From JBBRLA01 sp038231615 (GTDB lineage: Bacteria > Myxococcota_A > Polyangia > Palsa-1104 > JAEUJZ01), in NCBI GenBank assembly GCA_038231615.1, contig JBBRLA010000083.1, forward strand, positions 1 to 18,850: DNA of 18,850 nucleotides, given 5' to 3'. The notes under the pieces are model-generated. The model saw only the letters and a list, made by a program, of their open reading frames with translations, was not told the origin of the DNA and ran no database searches. Positions 8,247 through 17,292 of the stretch are shown piece after piece (within the stretch, counting starts at the first letter, position 1; each line of letters opens with the position of its first letter). Made by a program: the position numbers and the translations under genes.

Positions 8247-8257
<11 letters not shown>
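5435..8257 (-). CDS. large exported HEAT-repeat protein with a distinct C-terminal domain
   Basis: This is a 940-residue protein. It starts at GTG 8257, which has GGAGGGGG six bases upstream and overlaps the preceding stop by 11 bases; an in-frame ATG at 8236 is the alternative. Residues 1-28 look like a signal peptide (MIFSGVVLGALPVLAQGPAWG), so it probably acts outside the cytoplasm. From about residue 50 to 870 the chain consists of HEAT-like helical pairs, recognisable by repeated D-x-x-[VA]-R-x-x-A-x-x-A-L-[GS]-x-[LF] units such as DSTVRAAAAAALGHFG and DPRVRAEAAWALSRL. Such solenoids bind proteins. Residues 219-256 hold an inserted decapeptide repeat. The last ~69 residues are not HEAT: WLLLSYVDYDGRPLAEARYR and IRVGVTDARG resemble small beta-sandwich domains. 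Partner and function are unknown. It is last in a five-gene run on this strand. Confidence 0.85.
7488..7595. repeat. 30 bp tandem repeat, about 3.5 copies, in frame inside the HEAT protein gene
   Basis: The unit at 7491-7520 recurs exactly at 7521-7550 and 7551-7580, and half a copy follows to 7595. Thirty bases is ten codons, so the repeat adds whole decapeptides (FGLRDPSPRP) without breaking the frame. The surrounding protein reads as continuous HEAT sequence on both sides, so the block looks inserted in a loop between two helical repeats. The identical copies point to recent expansion. No spacers are present, so it is not a CRISPR array. Confidence 0.95.
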
Positions 8258-10121
<1,864 letters not shown>

Positions 10122-10186
10122 CAGGCCTTTATTCTGACATCACTTGTCGCTTGCCGCCCGCCGCGCCCGATCTTCAGTCATCGGGT

Positions 10187-10408
10187 TCACTCGGCGTCCA
10201 CCAGATCGAAGAACGCGTCGATCGACTGCATCAGTTGCTCGCGGATCTCGGCGCGGGTGCCGCTGATGGTGTGCAGGGCCATCTCTTCCTGCCTGCCATC
10301 GGGCGCCGGCACCGCCACCCGGACGTGGGCGGCCTCCTGTGCCGGCCCGCTGAAGAGCCGCAGGCCGTACACCAGGGTGAGTTGCTCCCGGACCAATCTC
10401 AAGGTCAT
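10187..10408 (-). CDS. small protein of unknown function, 73 residues
   Basis: The ATG at 10408-10406 overlaps the TGA of the preceding gene in an ATGA junction, a usual sign of translational coupling. That is why I accept this short frame as real rather than the much longer frame that continues upstream through the antecedent gene. The product has 73 residues, no signal peptide and no membrane segment. It reads as two or three beta strands (LTLVYGLRLF, HVRVAVPAP) followed by a helix rich in acidic residues (EIREQLMQSIDAFFDLVDAE). I recognise no family. The pairing suggests it works with, or is needed in proportion to, the exported protein encoded just before it, or the scaffold encoded after it. 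Confidence 0.6.
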   Translation of the reverse strand: MTLRLVREQLTLVYGLRLFSGPAQEAAHVRVAVPAPDGRQEEMALHTISGTRAEIREQLMQSIDAFFDLVDAE

Positions 10409-11442
10409 CGCCGCCCCTCCGCCAGGCTGCCATCCGATGGAAGGACCGCGGCGCTTCGCGATCGCCCCTTGGGCGGCGGCGGCAGCAGGCGCGCAGGCGG
10501 GGTGAGCAGCGCCACCAGTTGCTCCGCCAGCGGCGCCGCCGGGGAGCGCAGCAGATCCTGCAAGAAGCGCCGACACCCCCAGGGCTGGAACGATTCCATC
10601 CGCCCCCCGGGCAGCGGCAATAGGTGCAGCGTGGCCAGCCGCCCGTCCTCGTCGCCAATGGCCGGGGCCTCGCGGCGCGGCACCTGCCCTTCCAGCTGGT
10701 ACAGGTCGGCGGCGCCCAGGGCCTCGATCAGCCGGGCCTGTTCCTCGGTGGAGAGCGGGCGCTGCCACGGCACCGGCACCGGCACCCGCGGCAGGGTCCC
10801 CTCCTCCGGGGTCACGCTGACAACGCCATGCTCGATCAGCACCACCCCGCCCGGCCGCGTTCGTGGGACCAGGCGCAGCTTCAGGGTCAGTTCCAAAAGG
10901 TCCGCTGGAGAACGCGGCACCGGCACCGGGTGGCGCGCGCTGGCGGCACTGGACAGGTCCCGATAAAGACCGTCCAAAAAGGCAGCCAGCCCCTCGCTGT
11001 CTCCGCCCGGGGGCGCCGGCCATTCGGCCCGCGGCAGCGACCACTGCCCGGCTTGATTTCCACCCGCCTTTACCCGCAACTCCCGGTCGACGCTGGCGAT
11101 CTGCCCCGGGCCCGCGCCGCGCAGCGATGAAAGCCCCGCTGCCCGCAGCCCCGAAAGCAGCCGGTCCCGCTGCCCCGCCGTAAGCCGGCTCGCCGCCCCC
11201 GCATCCGTACAGGACGCCGCCGGACAGTGCGCCACTTGCGCCAGTCCCTCGCGGATGACCAGCCGCTGCTTCTCCGTCCCGATAAGCCCCAGGGTCCAGG
11301 TGACGACCAGGCCCTCCGCCCGGCCCTGCGCGAGCGCCCCTTTTAGCTGTTGCATCCCAGCCGGGTCCGCCAGGGCGGGCCCTGTCGAACCGATCAGACA
11401 AAAAACCAGCCCGAGACCCAGCATCCGGCGCATGCGGCGCAC
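10405..11442 (-). CDS. exported protein with two homologous halves, function unknown
   Basis: This is a 345-residue protein. The GTG at 11442 has AAGGGG five bases upstream; ATGs at 11433 and 11424 are possible but worse spaced. Residues 1-26 form a signal peptide (LGLGLVFCLIGSTGPALA, cut near ALA|D). The mature chain seems to contain the same domain twice, at about 45-165 and 183-299. RLVIREGLAQV aligns with VVLIEHGVVSV, LTAGQRDRLLSGLRAAGL with LSTEEQARLIEALGAADL, and the halves close with AAFLDGLYRDL and RRFLQDLLRS. Each half reads as beta strands, a helix, more strands and a final helix. Cys73 and Cys79 in the first half may form a disulphide. A Pro-rich, basic tail follows residue 315. 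I recognise no family. The gene starts 19 bases after the MaoC gene and is coupled to the next gene by a 4-base overlap. Confidence 0.75.
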   Translation of the reverse strand: MRRMRRMLGLGLVFCLIGSTGPALADPAGMQQLKGALAQGRAEGLVVTWTLGLIGTEKQRLVIREGLAQVAHCPAASCTDAGAASRLTAGQRDRLLSGLRAAGLSSLRGAGPGQIASVDRELRVKAGGNQAGQWSLPRAEWPAPPGGDSEGLAAFLDGLYRDLSSAASARHPVPVPRSPADLLELTLKLRLVPRTRPGGVVLIEHGVVSVTPEEGTLPRVPVPVPWQRPLSTEEQARLIEALGAADLYQLEGQVPRREAPAIGDEDGRLATLHLLPLPGGRMESFQPWGCRRFLQDLLRSPAAPLAEQLVALLTPPARLLPPPPKGRSRSAAVLPSDGSLAEGRR

Positions 11443-11461
11443 TATATCCCCTTGCCCAGGG

Positions 11462-11947
11462 TCATACCACCGGCCCCTTCTTCCCCTGAAAAAGCATCAT
11501 CATCATGTAGCTCAGCGCCGGGGTCTCCGATCCCACCACGGCCACCTGCACCTCTTCCGTCAGCATCGTACCCTTCGCCTTCTTCTCCACCTGCACGATT
11601 CGCGACCGCGCGTGCACCGTGCTGCCCGCCGGCACCGGGCTGACGAAGCGCAGCTTCTCCGCCCCATAGTTGACGATGTTCCCGTATCCCGTCAGCAAAA
11701 GGTCCGTCCGCACCCGCAGCACCGGCAGCAGACTCAGCAAAAGGAACCCGTGGGCGATGGTCGTGCCAAAGGGACTTTCCCGCCGCGCCCGTTCCACGTC
11801 CAGGTGAATCCACTGGAGGTCCCCGGTCACCTCCGCGAAGCGGTGGATGCGTTCCTGCGAGATCTCCATTTTTTCGCCCCACGGGCTGAATTCCTCGCCG
11901 ATCCGCTTGCTCAGCGCCTCGATGTCGTCAAACTTGATCTCCAGCAT
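11462..11947 (-). CDS. MaoC-like (R)-specific enoyl hydratase family protein
   Basis: This is a 161-residue hot-dog-fold protein of the MaoC/NodN-like group, which hydrates trans-2-enoyl-CoA or related thioesters or acts as a dehydratase. The catalytic signature is intact: TGDLQWIHLDVERA with Asp43 and His48 (the D-x4-H dyad), followed by PFGTTIAHGFLLLSLLP at 59-75. The core strand YGAEKLRFVSPVPAGSTVHA is also typical. The start is the ATG at 11947 with GGAGGA seven bases upstream. The length fits the short single-domain members. It heads the five-gene minus-strand run, but none of the others is a lipid enzyme, so its substrate cannot be inferred from context. It is divergent from the carbamoyltransferase gene, with 96 bases between the two starts. 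Confidence 0.9.
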   Translation of the reverse strand: MLEIKFDDIEALSKRIGEEFSPWGEKMEISQERIHRFAEVTGDLQWIHLDVERARRESPFGTTIAHGFLLLSLLPVLRVRTDLLLTGYGNIVNYGAEKLRFVSPVPAGSTVHARSRIVQVEKKAKGTMLTEEVQVAVVGSETPALSYMMMMLFQGKKGPVV

Positions 11948-12004
11948 CGTTCATCCTCCACGTGGTTTTTGGCCATCGCCAATCCGGCCGTGAGCGCCGC
12001 AAGT

Positions 12005-12032
12005 TTGCGCCGCCTGAAGAAGTTGTTAGCAT
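12005..12032 (+). promoter_or_regulatory. weak candidate promoter for the carbamoyltransferase gene
   Basis: TTGCGC (12005-12010) and TAGCAT (12027-12032) are separated by 16 bases and would start transcription only about five bases before the ATG at 12044. No clear Shine-Dalgarno site precedes that ATG, so a very short leader is plausible. The match is modest. The 96-base gap (11948-12043) must also hold the promoter for the divergent MaoC gene. Confidence 0.22.
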
Positions 12033-12043
12033 CAAACCGACCG

Positions 12044-13879
12044 ATGACGTCCATCTTAGGGATCTCCGCCTTTTACCATGACGCCGCCGCCTGCCTGGTG
12101 CAGGACGGCCGCATCGTCGCCGCGGCCCAGGAAGAACGCTTCACCCGCGTGAAGCACGACTCCCGTTTTCCGAAAAACGCCGCCGCCTACTGCCTGTCCG
12201 CCGGCGGCCTGCGCCCGGCCGACCTGGACCTGGTCATCTTCTACGACAAGCCTCTGACCAAGTTCGAGCGCCTTTTGGAGACCTACCTCTCCGTCGCCCC
12301 CAAGGGCTTTCGCAGCTACGAAAAGGCGCTGCCCCTGTGGATCAAGGAGAAGCTGTGGATGGGCGAGACCCTTCGCGGCGCGCTGGCCTTCGACGGCAAG
12401 GTCCTCTTCGGCAGCCACCACGAGAGCCACGCCGCCAGCGCCTTCTACCCCTCCCCCTTCACCGAGGCCGCCATCCTCACCTGCGACGGGGTCGGCGAGT
12501 GGGAAACGACCACCCTGTGGCACGGACAGGGCGGCAAAATGAAGTGCCTGGCCGACCTGCGCTTTCCCCACTCCCTGGGGCTGCTTTATTCGGCCTTCAC
12601 CTACTACACCGGCTTCAAGGTGAATTCTGGCGAATACAAGGTCATGGGCCTGTCCCCCTACGGCGAGCCGCGCTACGTCAAGCCGATCTACGATCACCTG
12701 CTGGATGTGGCACAAGACGGCTCCTTCCGCCTGAACCTCGAATACTTCGATTTCGCTTCAGGGCTGCGCATGACCAATGAAAAATTCCATCGGCTCTTTG
12801 GCGGCCCGCCCAGGGAGCCCGAGGGACGGCTGACCCAGCGGGAGATGGACCTGGCCCGTTCCATCCAGCAGGTCACCGAGGACATCACCCTGCGCCTGGC
12901 CCGGCAGGTCCACAAGCTGACCGGCTCCGAGAACCTGTGCATGGCCGGGGGCGTGGCGCTAAACTGCGTGGCCAACGGTCGCATCTTGCGCGAGGGGCCT
13001 TTCAAGCGGGTGTGGATCCAGCCCGCCGCGGGAGATGCCGGCGGGGCCCTGGGCGCGGCGCTCTCCGCCTACCATGACTACCTGGATCGCCCGCGGGAGG
13101 TGCCGACCGGCGCAAGCGGCGAGGGCAAGAGCATCCAGGGGCAGTCCTACCTGGGGCCCAGCTACTCCACCGCCGAGATCAAGGCCTTCCTGGATGGCGC
13201 GGGCGCCTGCTACGAGGAGGTCGATTTCGCCCAACTCCCAGAACGCGTCGCCGATCTTCTGGCGCAGGAGGCCGTCGTCGGCTGGTTCCAGGGACGCATG
13301 GAGTTCGGCCCCCGGGCCCTGGGCGCCCGCAGCATTCTGGGCGATGCCCGGTCGCCGAACATGCAGGCCACGATGAACCTGAAGATCAAGTTCCGCGAGT
13401 CCTTCCGCCCTTTCGCCCCGATGGTGCTGCGCGAGCGGGTCAGCGAGTATTTCGAGATGGACTGCGACTCGCCCTACATGCTGCTGGTGGCGCCGGTGCG
13501 CAAGGAGCGCCGCCGCGAGATGAGCGCCGAGGAGCAAAATCGCTTCGGCATCGAGAAGCTCAACGTGGCGCGCTCGGACATCCCCGCCGTAACCCACGTG
13601 GACTATTCCGCCCGGGTGCAGACCGTGGATAAGGACGACGCCCCCCTGGTCCACGCCCTGCTCAGCCGCTTCGCCGAAAAAACCGGCTGCCCAGTTTTGG
13701 TCAACACCAGCTTCAATGTGCGCGGCGAGCCCATCGTCTGCCGGCCGCAGGAGGCCTACCGCTGCTTCCAGCGCACCCAGATGGACTACCTGGTGATGGA
13801 AAACCTGATCCTGGCCAAAAAGGACCAGCCGGCCCTTGCCGGCGACAGCGACTGGCAGAAGGAGTTCGCCCTTGACTAG
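12044..13879 (+). CDS. carbamoyltransferase (TobZ/NodU/SxtI-like)
   Basis: Members transfer a carbamoyl group from carbamoyl phosphate, via carbamoyl-adenylate, to a hydroxyl of a sugar or natural product. The protein has 611 residues from the ATG at 12044; the frame is open upstream but the family begins at ILGISAFYHDAAACLV (residues 4-19). The N-terminal Kae1-like domain carries the metal site HHESHAASAFYPSPF at 125-139, Asp148 in CDGVGEWETT, the FPHSLGLLYSAFTYYTGFKV and GEYKVMGLSPYGEP blocks, LCMAGGVALNCVANG, and AAGDAGGALGAAL. The C-terminal domain (from about residue 410) shows GWFQGRMEFGPRALGARSIL, FRPFAPMVL and VNTSFNVRGEPIV. All are standard for the family and appear intact. Its stop overlaps the SxtJ-like gene. 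The acceptor is probably a glycan, judging by the downstream ligase-like protein; it could instead be a small metabolite. Confidence 0.95.
   Translation: MTSILGISAFYHDAAACLVQDGRIVAAAQEERFTRVKHDSRFPKNAAAYCLSAGGLRPADLDLVIFYDKPLTKFERLLETYLSVAPKGFRSYEKALPLWIKEKLWMGETLRGALAFDGKVLFGSHHESHAASAFYPSPFTEAAILTCDGVGEWETTTLWHGQGGKMKCLADLRFPHSLGLLYSAFTYYTGFKVNSGEYKVMGLSPYGEPRYVKPIYDHLLDVAQDGSFRLNLEYFDFASGLRMTNEKFHRLFGGPPREPEGRLTQREMDLARSIQQVTEDITLRLARQVHKLTGSENLCMAGGVALNCVANGRILREGPFKRVWIQPAAGDAGGALGAALSAYHDYLDRPREVPTGASGEGKSIQGQSYLGPSYSTAEIKAFLDGAGACYEEVDFAQLPERVADLLAQEAVVGWFQGRMEFGPRALGARSILGDARSPNMQATMNLKIKFRESFRPFAPMVLRERVSEYFEMDCDSPYMLLVAPVRKERRREMSAEEQNRFGIEKLNVARSDIPAVTHVDYSARVQTVDKDDAPLVHALLSRFAEKTGCPVLVNTSFNVRGEPIVCRPQEAYRCFQRTQMDYLVMENLILAKKDQPALAGDSDWQKEFALD
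13859..13864 (+). promoter_or_regulatory. Shine-Dalgarno site inside the carbamoyltransferase gene, sets the TTG start at 13872
   Basis: AAGGAG lies seven bases before a TTG at 13872. It is well placed for that codon and not for the in-frame ATG at 13836, so it decides the start of the SxtJ-like protein and implies coupled translation with the carbamoyltransferase. Confidence 0.65.
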
Positions 13880-14321
13880 CGAGATCCAGGTCTCCGTGCC
13901 GCCCGGCGAGACCCGGGTCAGGGCCGGCGACCGAGGCAAGCTTCGCAGCTTCGGTTTGCTGGTAGGCGGCATCCTGCTTTTCTGGGGCGCGGTGCGCCTG
14001 TACCGCGGCAGGCCCTACGGCGTCCCCGGCGTGTCCGTGGGCGGCGCCCTCTTCTTTTTGGGCGCAGTGCTGCCCCAGGTGCTGCGCCTGCCCTACCGCG
14101 GCTGGATGGCCCTGGCGCACGTCCTGGGCGCCATCAATACCCGCGTGTTGCTCTTCCTTACCTTCTGGGTGCTCATCGCCCCGTTGGGCATGCTGCGCCG
14201 GCTGATCTCCGGCTCGGCCCTTTATGCCAAGCCCACCGACCTGCCCGGCGGCGGCAAGAGCTACTGGCAAACCCCGGCAAAGGACCCGCGCGGCAGCAAA
14301 CACTTCGAGAACATGTTTTGA
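13872..14321 (+). CDS. SxtJ-like small membrane protein
   Basis: This is a 149-residue protein starting at TTG 13872, overlapping the carbamoyltransferase stop by eight bases. Three hydrophobic segments are visible: FGLLVGGILLFWGAVRLY (about 27-44), VSVGGALFFLGAVLPQVL (54-71) and VLLFLTFWVLIAPLGML (91-107). A soluble tail follows, with KSYWQTPAKDPRGSKHFENM. This tail, the size and the position directly after a carbamoyltransferase match the SxtJ family, named after the saxitoxin cluster, whose biochemical role is not established. A membrane anchor or partner for the carbamoyltransferase is a reasonable inference. If the ATG at 13836 were used, the protein would gain 12 residues unlike the family start. 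Confidence 0.82.
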   Translation: MTSEIQVSVPPGETRVRAGDRGKLRSFGLLVGGILLFWGAVRLYRGRPYGVPGVSVGGALFFLGAVLPQVLRLPYRGWMALAHVLGAINTRVLLFLTFWVLIAPLGMLRRLISGSALYAKPTDLPGGGKSYWQTPAKDPRGSKHFENMF

Positions 14322-14346
14322 TCTATTCATCAATAGGGAACGCGCC

Positions 14347-14505
14347 ATGAGCAAGTTCAATACCCTGGTCCAGTTCGGCTCCTTCCTCAGGACCAGGAAG
14401 AAGCTTTGGCTTTTGCCCATCGTCCTGATTCTTCTCTTGGTCTCCTCGCTGCTGGTCCTGGCGCAAGGCAGCGCCGCGGCGCCCTTCATCTACACCCTCT
14501 TCTAG
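14347..14505 (+). CDS. DUF5989-type single-span membrane peptide, 52 residues
   Basis: A short start sequence (MSKFNTLVQFGSFLRTRKK) is followed by one transmembrane segment, LWLLPIVLILLLVSSLLVLA, at residues 20-39, and a hydrophobic end, APFIYTLF. AGGGAA lies upstream of the ATG at 14347. The conserved F..FLR.RKKLWL pattern and the Y.LF end are what I know from DUF5989 proteins, found right after SxtJ genes in carbamoyltransferase clusters. Function unknown. The stop is seven bases before the methyltransferase start, so the genes are very likely cotranscribed. Confidence 0.85.
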   Translation: MSKFNTLVQFGSFLRTRKKLWLLPIVLILLLVSSLLVLAQGSAAAPFIYTLF

Positions 14506-14512
14506 GCGGCCC

Positions 14513-15628
14513 ATGGAACCCCTTTCTTTCGCTCCCGATCCCGATTCGGGACCGCCCTGGTACGCCGCCCTGCTCAAATGCACCGCCTGCCAGAAGCCGG
14601 GCTTGACGGTTCTTGCGGATGAGGTCCGCTGCTCCGCCTGCGGCGCTTCATGGCCGGTGCTCGAAGGCATCCCCATGCTGGCCAGCGGGCCGACCCACGC
14701 TGGCCAAGGGACCGGACAGGGGACCGCGGAAGGCGACACCCGCCACGCCGCCATCGAGGGCGCCGTGCGCGAGTTTTATGAGAAAAATCCCTTCCCAACC
14801 TACGATGACCTGGACTCCGTCGGCTCCCTGGTGGAAAAAGCCGGACGCGGGGTCTACGCCAAGCTCCTCGACGATCAGATCCCCGTGTCGGCCAAGGTGC
14901 TGGAGTGCGGCTGCGGCACCGGACAGCTCTCGACCTTTCTGTCCATCGCCAACCGCCGCTGCCTGGGCGTGGACCTGTGCATGGCCTCGCTGCGCTGCGG
15001 CAAACGTTTCCGCGACAAGCACGCCCTGCGTACCGTGGACTTCATCCAGGGCAACCTCTTCGACCTGCCCATCGCCGAGGGCACCTTCGACCTGGTCATC
15101 TCCAAAGGCGTCCTGCACCACACACCCGATGCCCACAAGGCGTTCCTTGAAGTGGTGAAGCGCGTGCGCCCCGGCGGCTACGTCATCATCGGCCTGTACA
15201 ATTTATATGGCCGCGTCCCAAGCTGGTTGCGCAAGCAGCTCTACCGCGCCTTTGGCCGCGACGCTTTCGGCGGCGACTACATCATGCGCAACGTCATCCA
15301 GAGCAAGGAGAAGCGCCGCATCTGGTGGGAAGACCAGTACAACCACCCCCACGAGACCTGGCACAGCGTCGATGAACTTTTGGGCTGGTTCCGCGAGGCG
15401 GGCCTGGACTACATCAACGCTTATCCGCGCATCACGTTTATCGGTTCCGGGGGCGGGCCCGGCGGGCCATCCGATGCAGGCGACTCCGGGTCCAAGGCCG
15501 GGCCGCGCCTTTTCCACAAGACCGATCCGGGCCGATCTTTCGCCCACGTCCTGCGCCAGCTCGGCTGGATGTTCACCATCGGCCGCGAGGGCGCCCTCTT
15601 CGACCTCATCGGCCGTCGCCCCGCCTGA
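14513..15628 (+). CDS. SAM-dependent methyltransferase with N-terminal zinc ribbon
   Basis: This is a 371-residue protein. Residues 22-55 form a Trm112-like zinc ribbon with two CxxC pairs, Cys23/Cys26 and Cys40/Cys43, and a WPVLEGIPML end. Residues 60-78 are a low-complexity linker. Then comes a class I Rossmann methyltransferase domain: REFYEKNPFPTYDD, the SAM-binding motif VLECGCGTGQLSTFL at 129-143, the acidic LGVDLCMASL, GNLFDLPIAEGTFDLVISKG and LHHTPDAHKAFLEVVKRVRP. The C-terminal part contains the WWEDQYNHPHETWHSVDELL stretch and a glycine-rich insert (about 311-328). The REFYEKNPFPTYDD block is shared with methyltransferases near glycan and natural-product genes. The substrate is probably the same sugar or lipid handled by the neighbours. 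The ATG at 14513 follows the previous stop by seven bases. Confidence 0.9.
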   Translation: MEPLSFAPDPDSGPPWYAALLKCTACQKPGLTVLADEVRCSACGASWPVLEGIPMLASGPTHAGQGTGQGTAEGDTRHAAIEGAVREFYEKNPFPTYDDLDSVGSLVEKAGRGVYAKLLDDQIPVSAKVLECGCGTGQLSTFLSIANRRCLGVDLCMASLRCGKRFRDKHALRTVDFIQGNLFDLPIAEGTFDLVISKGVLHHTPDAHKAFLEVVKRVRPGGYVIIGLYNLYGRVPSWLRKQLYRAFGRDAFGGDYIMRNVIQSKEKRRIWWEDQYNHPHETWHSVDELLGWFREAGLDYINAYPRITFIGSGGGPGGPSDAGDSGSKAGPRLFHKTDPGRSFAHVLRQLGWMFTIGREGALFDLIGRRPA

Positions 15629-15672
15629 GCCCCTGCGGGACGCCCGCGCAAGCCATCGGCAATCGGGATAAC

Positions 15673-17259
15673 TTGACACCCCTGCCGCCGGAAAGCGACG
15701 ATCCTCCGGTCGTGGCAGCTTTCGTCGTCATGCTCCTCATCGTGGCCCACCGCTTCCTGCGTCTGGACCTCACCAAGGATTGGGTCGCGCAGCTGCACCC
15801 CCCGGTGGTGCTCCTGGGTCTCCTTTTGGTGGCGACGCTCTACGACCTGTTCCGCGGCCGCCTGCGCCTGCGCCTGCTTTTCCCCATGGTCATCCAGTGG
15901 GCCGCCTGGGGTTGGGCCGGCATCACCAAGGTCGTCGCCGACGGCCCCGCTACCCTGCGTGCGTTCGCGACCCACGACTTCACCAAGGACCTGATCTTCG
16001 CCACCCTCATCAGCGTCTTTTTCGATAGCGTGCGCAAGCTCAAGCAGCTGGCCTGGGTCTTCGTCGCCGTGTTGACCCTGGTGGCCCTGGTGACCCTCCC
16101 ACAGCGCGACGGCGACCGCAAGTGCTTCCACTACAGGTTCGCCGATGTTCTGGGCTACAACCAGCTCGCCGACAACCGCCCCTGCGCCACTGCCGCCGAA
16201 TGCTACAACGTGCCCCAAGGCGAATCCGAGTGGAAGGACGACGGCTGGGCCTGCGAGCACGAGGGCCCCTGGGGCCTGGCCACCGTCATCGACCGCATCC
16301 ACTACGTCGGCAACCTCGCCGACCCCAACGCACAGGCCCAGGCGCTGGTCATGGCCTGCGCCCTTGCCCTGGGCCTGCTTTTCTGGCCGCAGACCGGCCG
16401 GGAATCCCCCTTTTGGCGCACCCTCATCCGGCTGGCGCTTTTTGCCGCCCTCGTCGTCATGGGGCTGGCGGTGTACTACGCCGCGTCCCGGGCTGCCCAG
16501 GCGGCGCTGGGGGTGACGCTGCTGTGCTTCTTTTATACGCGCATCGGGCCGATAGGTACCCTGATCGGCGCCGCGGGCGGCCTGCCCCTGGCGCTGCTCT
16601 CGCGACGCAACCAGGTCGAGGCGGCCTACTCCACCCTGACCCGCATCGAGACCCAGGTGAACGGCTACATGGCGTTCCTCGACCAGCCCCTGTTTGGCGT
16701 GGGGTTTGGGAATTATGAGAAAATCAGCTTCATCACCGCCCACAACAGCTTCCTGCTCAGCGCCACCGAGGCCGGCGTCATCGGCAGCGCGCTCTTCGTG
16801 TTGGCGGTGTACGTCTCATTCAAACTTCTTTTCCAGGTGGTGCGCTGGCCAGTGCCCGAGCCAGAGCCCGAGGACGACCCAGACGGACAGGGGCCGCCCG
16901 AGAGAAATTTCGCTCCGACTTACGATGAGAACGGCCACGAGATCGAAGAATTCGAGCCCGACGAAAATGACGAGAACGACGGCGAAGCAGGCGCCGCGGA
17001 GATCATCGAACTGAAGCATCTGGGGATGACCCTGCTGTCGATGCTGGTGGGGGTCGGCTGGTGCGTGACCTTCCTGTCGCTGAGCTACGACGTGATGTGG
17101 CTCTTCCCGGTGGGCATCGTGGCGGCGTTCTACGGCGTTTCGCGGGACCGGCTGCCGGAGTTCGAGATGCGCCTGTCGATCTGGGAGATCCTTCTGGTGC
17201 TGCTGCTCGGGGGACTCTTGCCGGCCATCTTCGCCGTCATTGCCACCCGGGGCTGGTAG
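15673..17259 (+). CDS. O-antigen ligase/polymerase-like membrane protein (WaaL/Wzy_C type)
   Basis: This 528-residue polytopic membrane protein has roughly ten hydrophobic segments. The Wzy_C-type signature is visible: SRAAQAAL in a hydrophobic segment, FLDQPLFGVGFGNYEKISFI at 335-354, then AHNSFLLSATEAGVIGSALF. In ligases these residues handle the lipid-linked glycan and its acceptor. The large loop at about 146-225 carries four cysteines (151, 171, 177, 194) and HEGPWGLATVIDRIHYVGNL, and probably faces the periplasm. An acidic loop at 393-447 (PEPEPEDDPDG, EEFEPDENDENDGEAG) separates the last membrane segments. I chose the TTG at 15673 because it precedes the first membrane span with enough N-terminus. 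The ribosome binding site is weak, so a GTG at 15712 is possible. Whether it acts as ligase or polymerase cannot be told from sequence. It completes the carbamoyltransferase cluster. Confidence 0.82.
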   Translation: MTPLPPESDDPPVVAAFVVMLLIVAHRFLRLDLTKDWVAQLHPPVVLLGLLLVATLYDLFRGRLRLRLLFPMVIQWAAWGWAGITKVVADGPATLRAFATHDFTKDLIFATLISVFFDSVRKLKQLAWVFVAVLTLVALVTLPQRDGDRKCFHYRFADVLGYNQLADNRPCATAAECYNVPQGESEWKDDGWACEHEGPWGLATVIDRIHYVGNLADPNAQAQALVMACALALGLLFWPQTGRESPFWRTLIRLALFAALVVMGLAVYYAASRAAQAALGVTLLCFFYTRIGPIGTLIGAAGGLPLALLSRRNQVEAAYSTLTRIETQVNGYMAFLDQPLFGVGFGNYEKISFITAHNSFLLSATEAGVIGSALFVLAVYVSFKLLFQVVRWPVPEPEPEDDPDGQGPPERNFAPTYDENGHEIEEFEPDENDENDGEAGAAEIIELKHLGMTLLSMLVGVGWCVTFLSLSYDVMWLFPVGIVAAFYGVSRDRLPEFEMRLSIWEILLVLLLGGLLPAIFAVIATRGW

Positions 17260-17292
17260 CATCTGTGACATCCTGACCGACTGTGGGCCTGT

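Noticed and set aside
10409..11401. Minus-strand frame extending the 73-residue gene upstream to about 404 codons
   Set aside because: The upstream part is Gly/Ala/Arg-rich and overlaps the exported protein gene in another frame; the ATGA junction gives a better start.
11255..12043. Upstream extension of the carbamoyltransferase reading frame
   Set aside because: It runs antisense through the MaoC gene, and the family starts at the ATG at 12044.
15635..15647. GCGGG-ACG-CCCGC hairpin between the methyltransferase and ligase-like genes
   Set aside because: The stem is only five pairs with no T-run, and the genes look cotranscribed, so I do not call a terminator.
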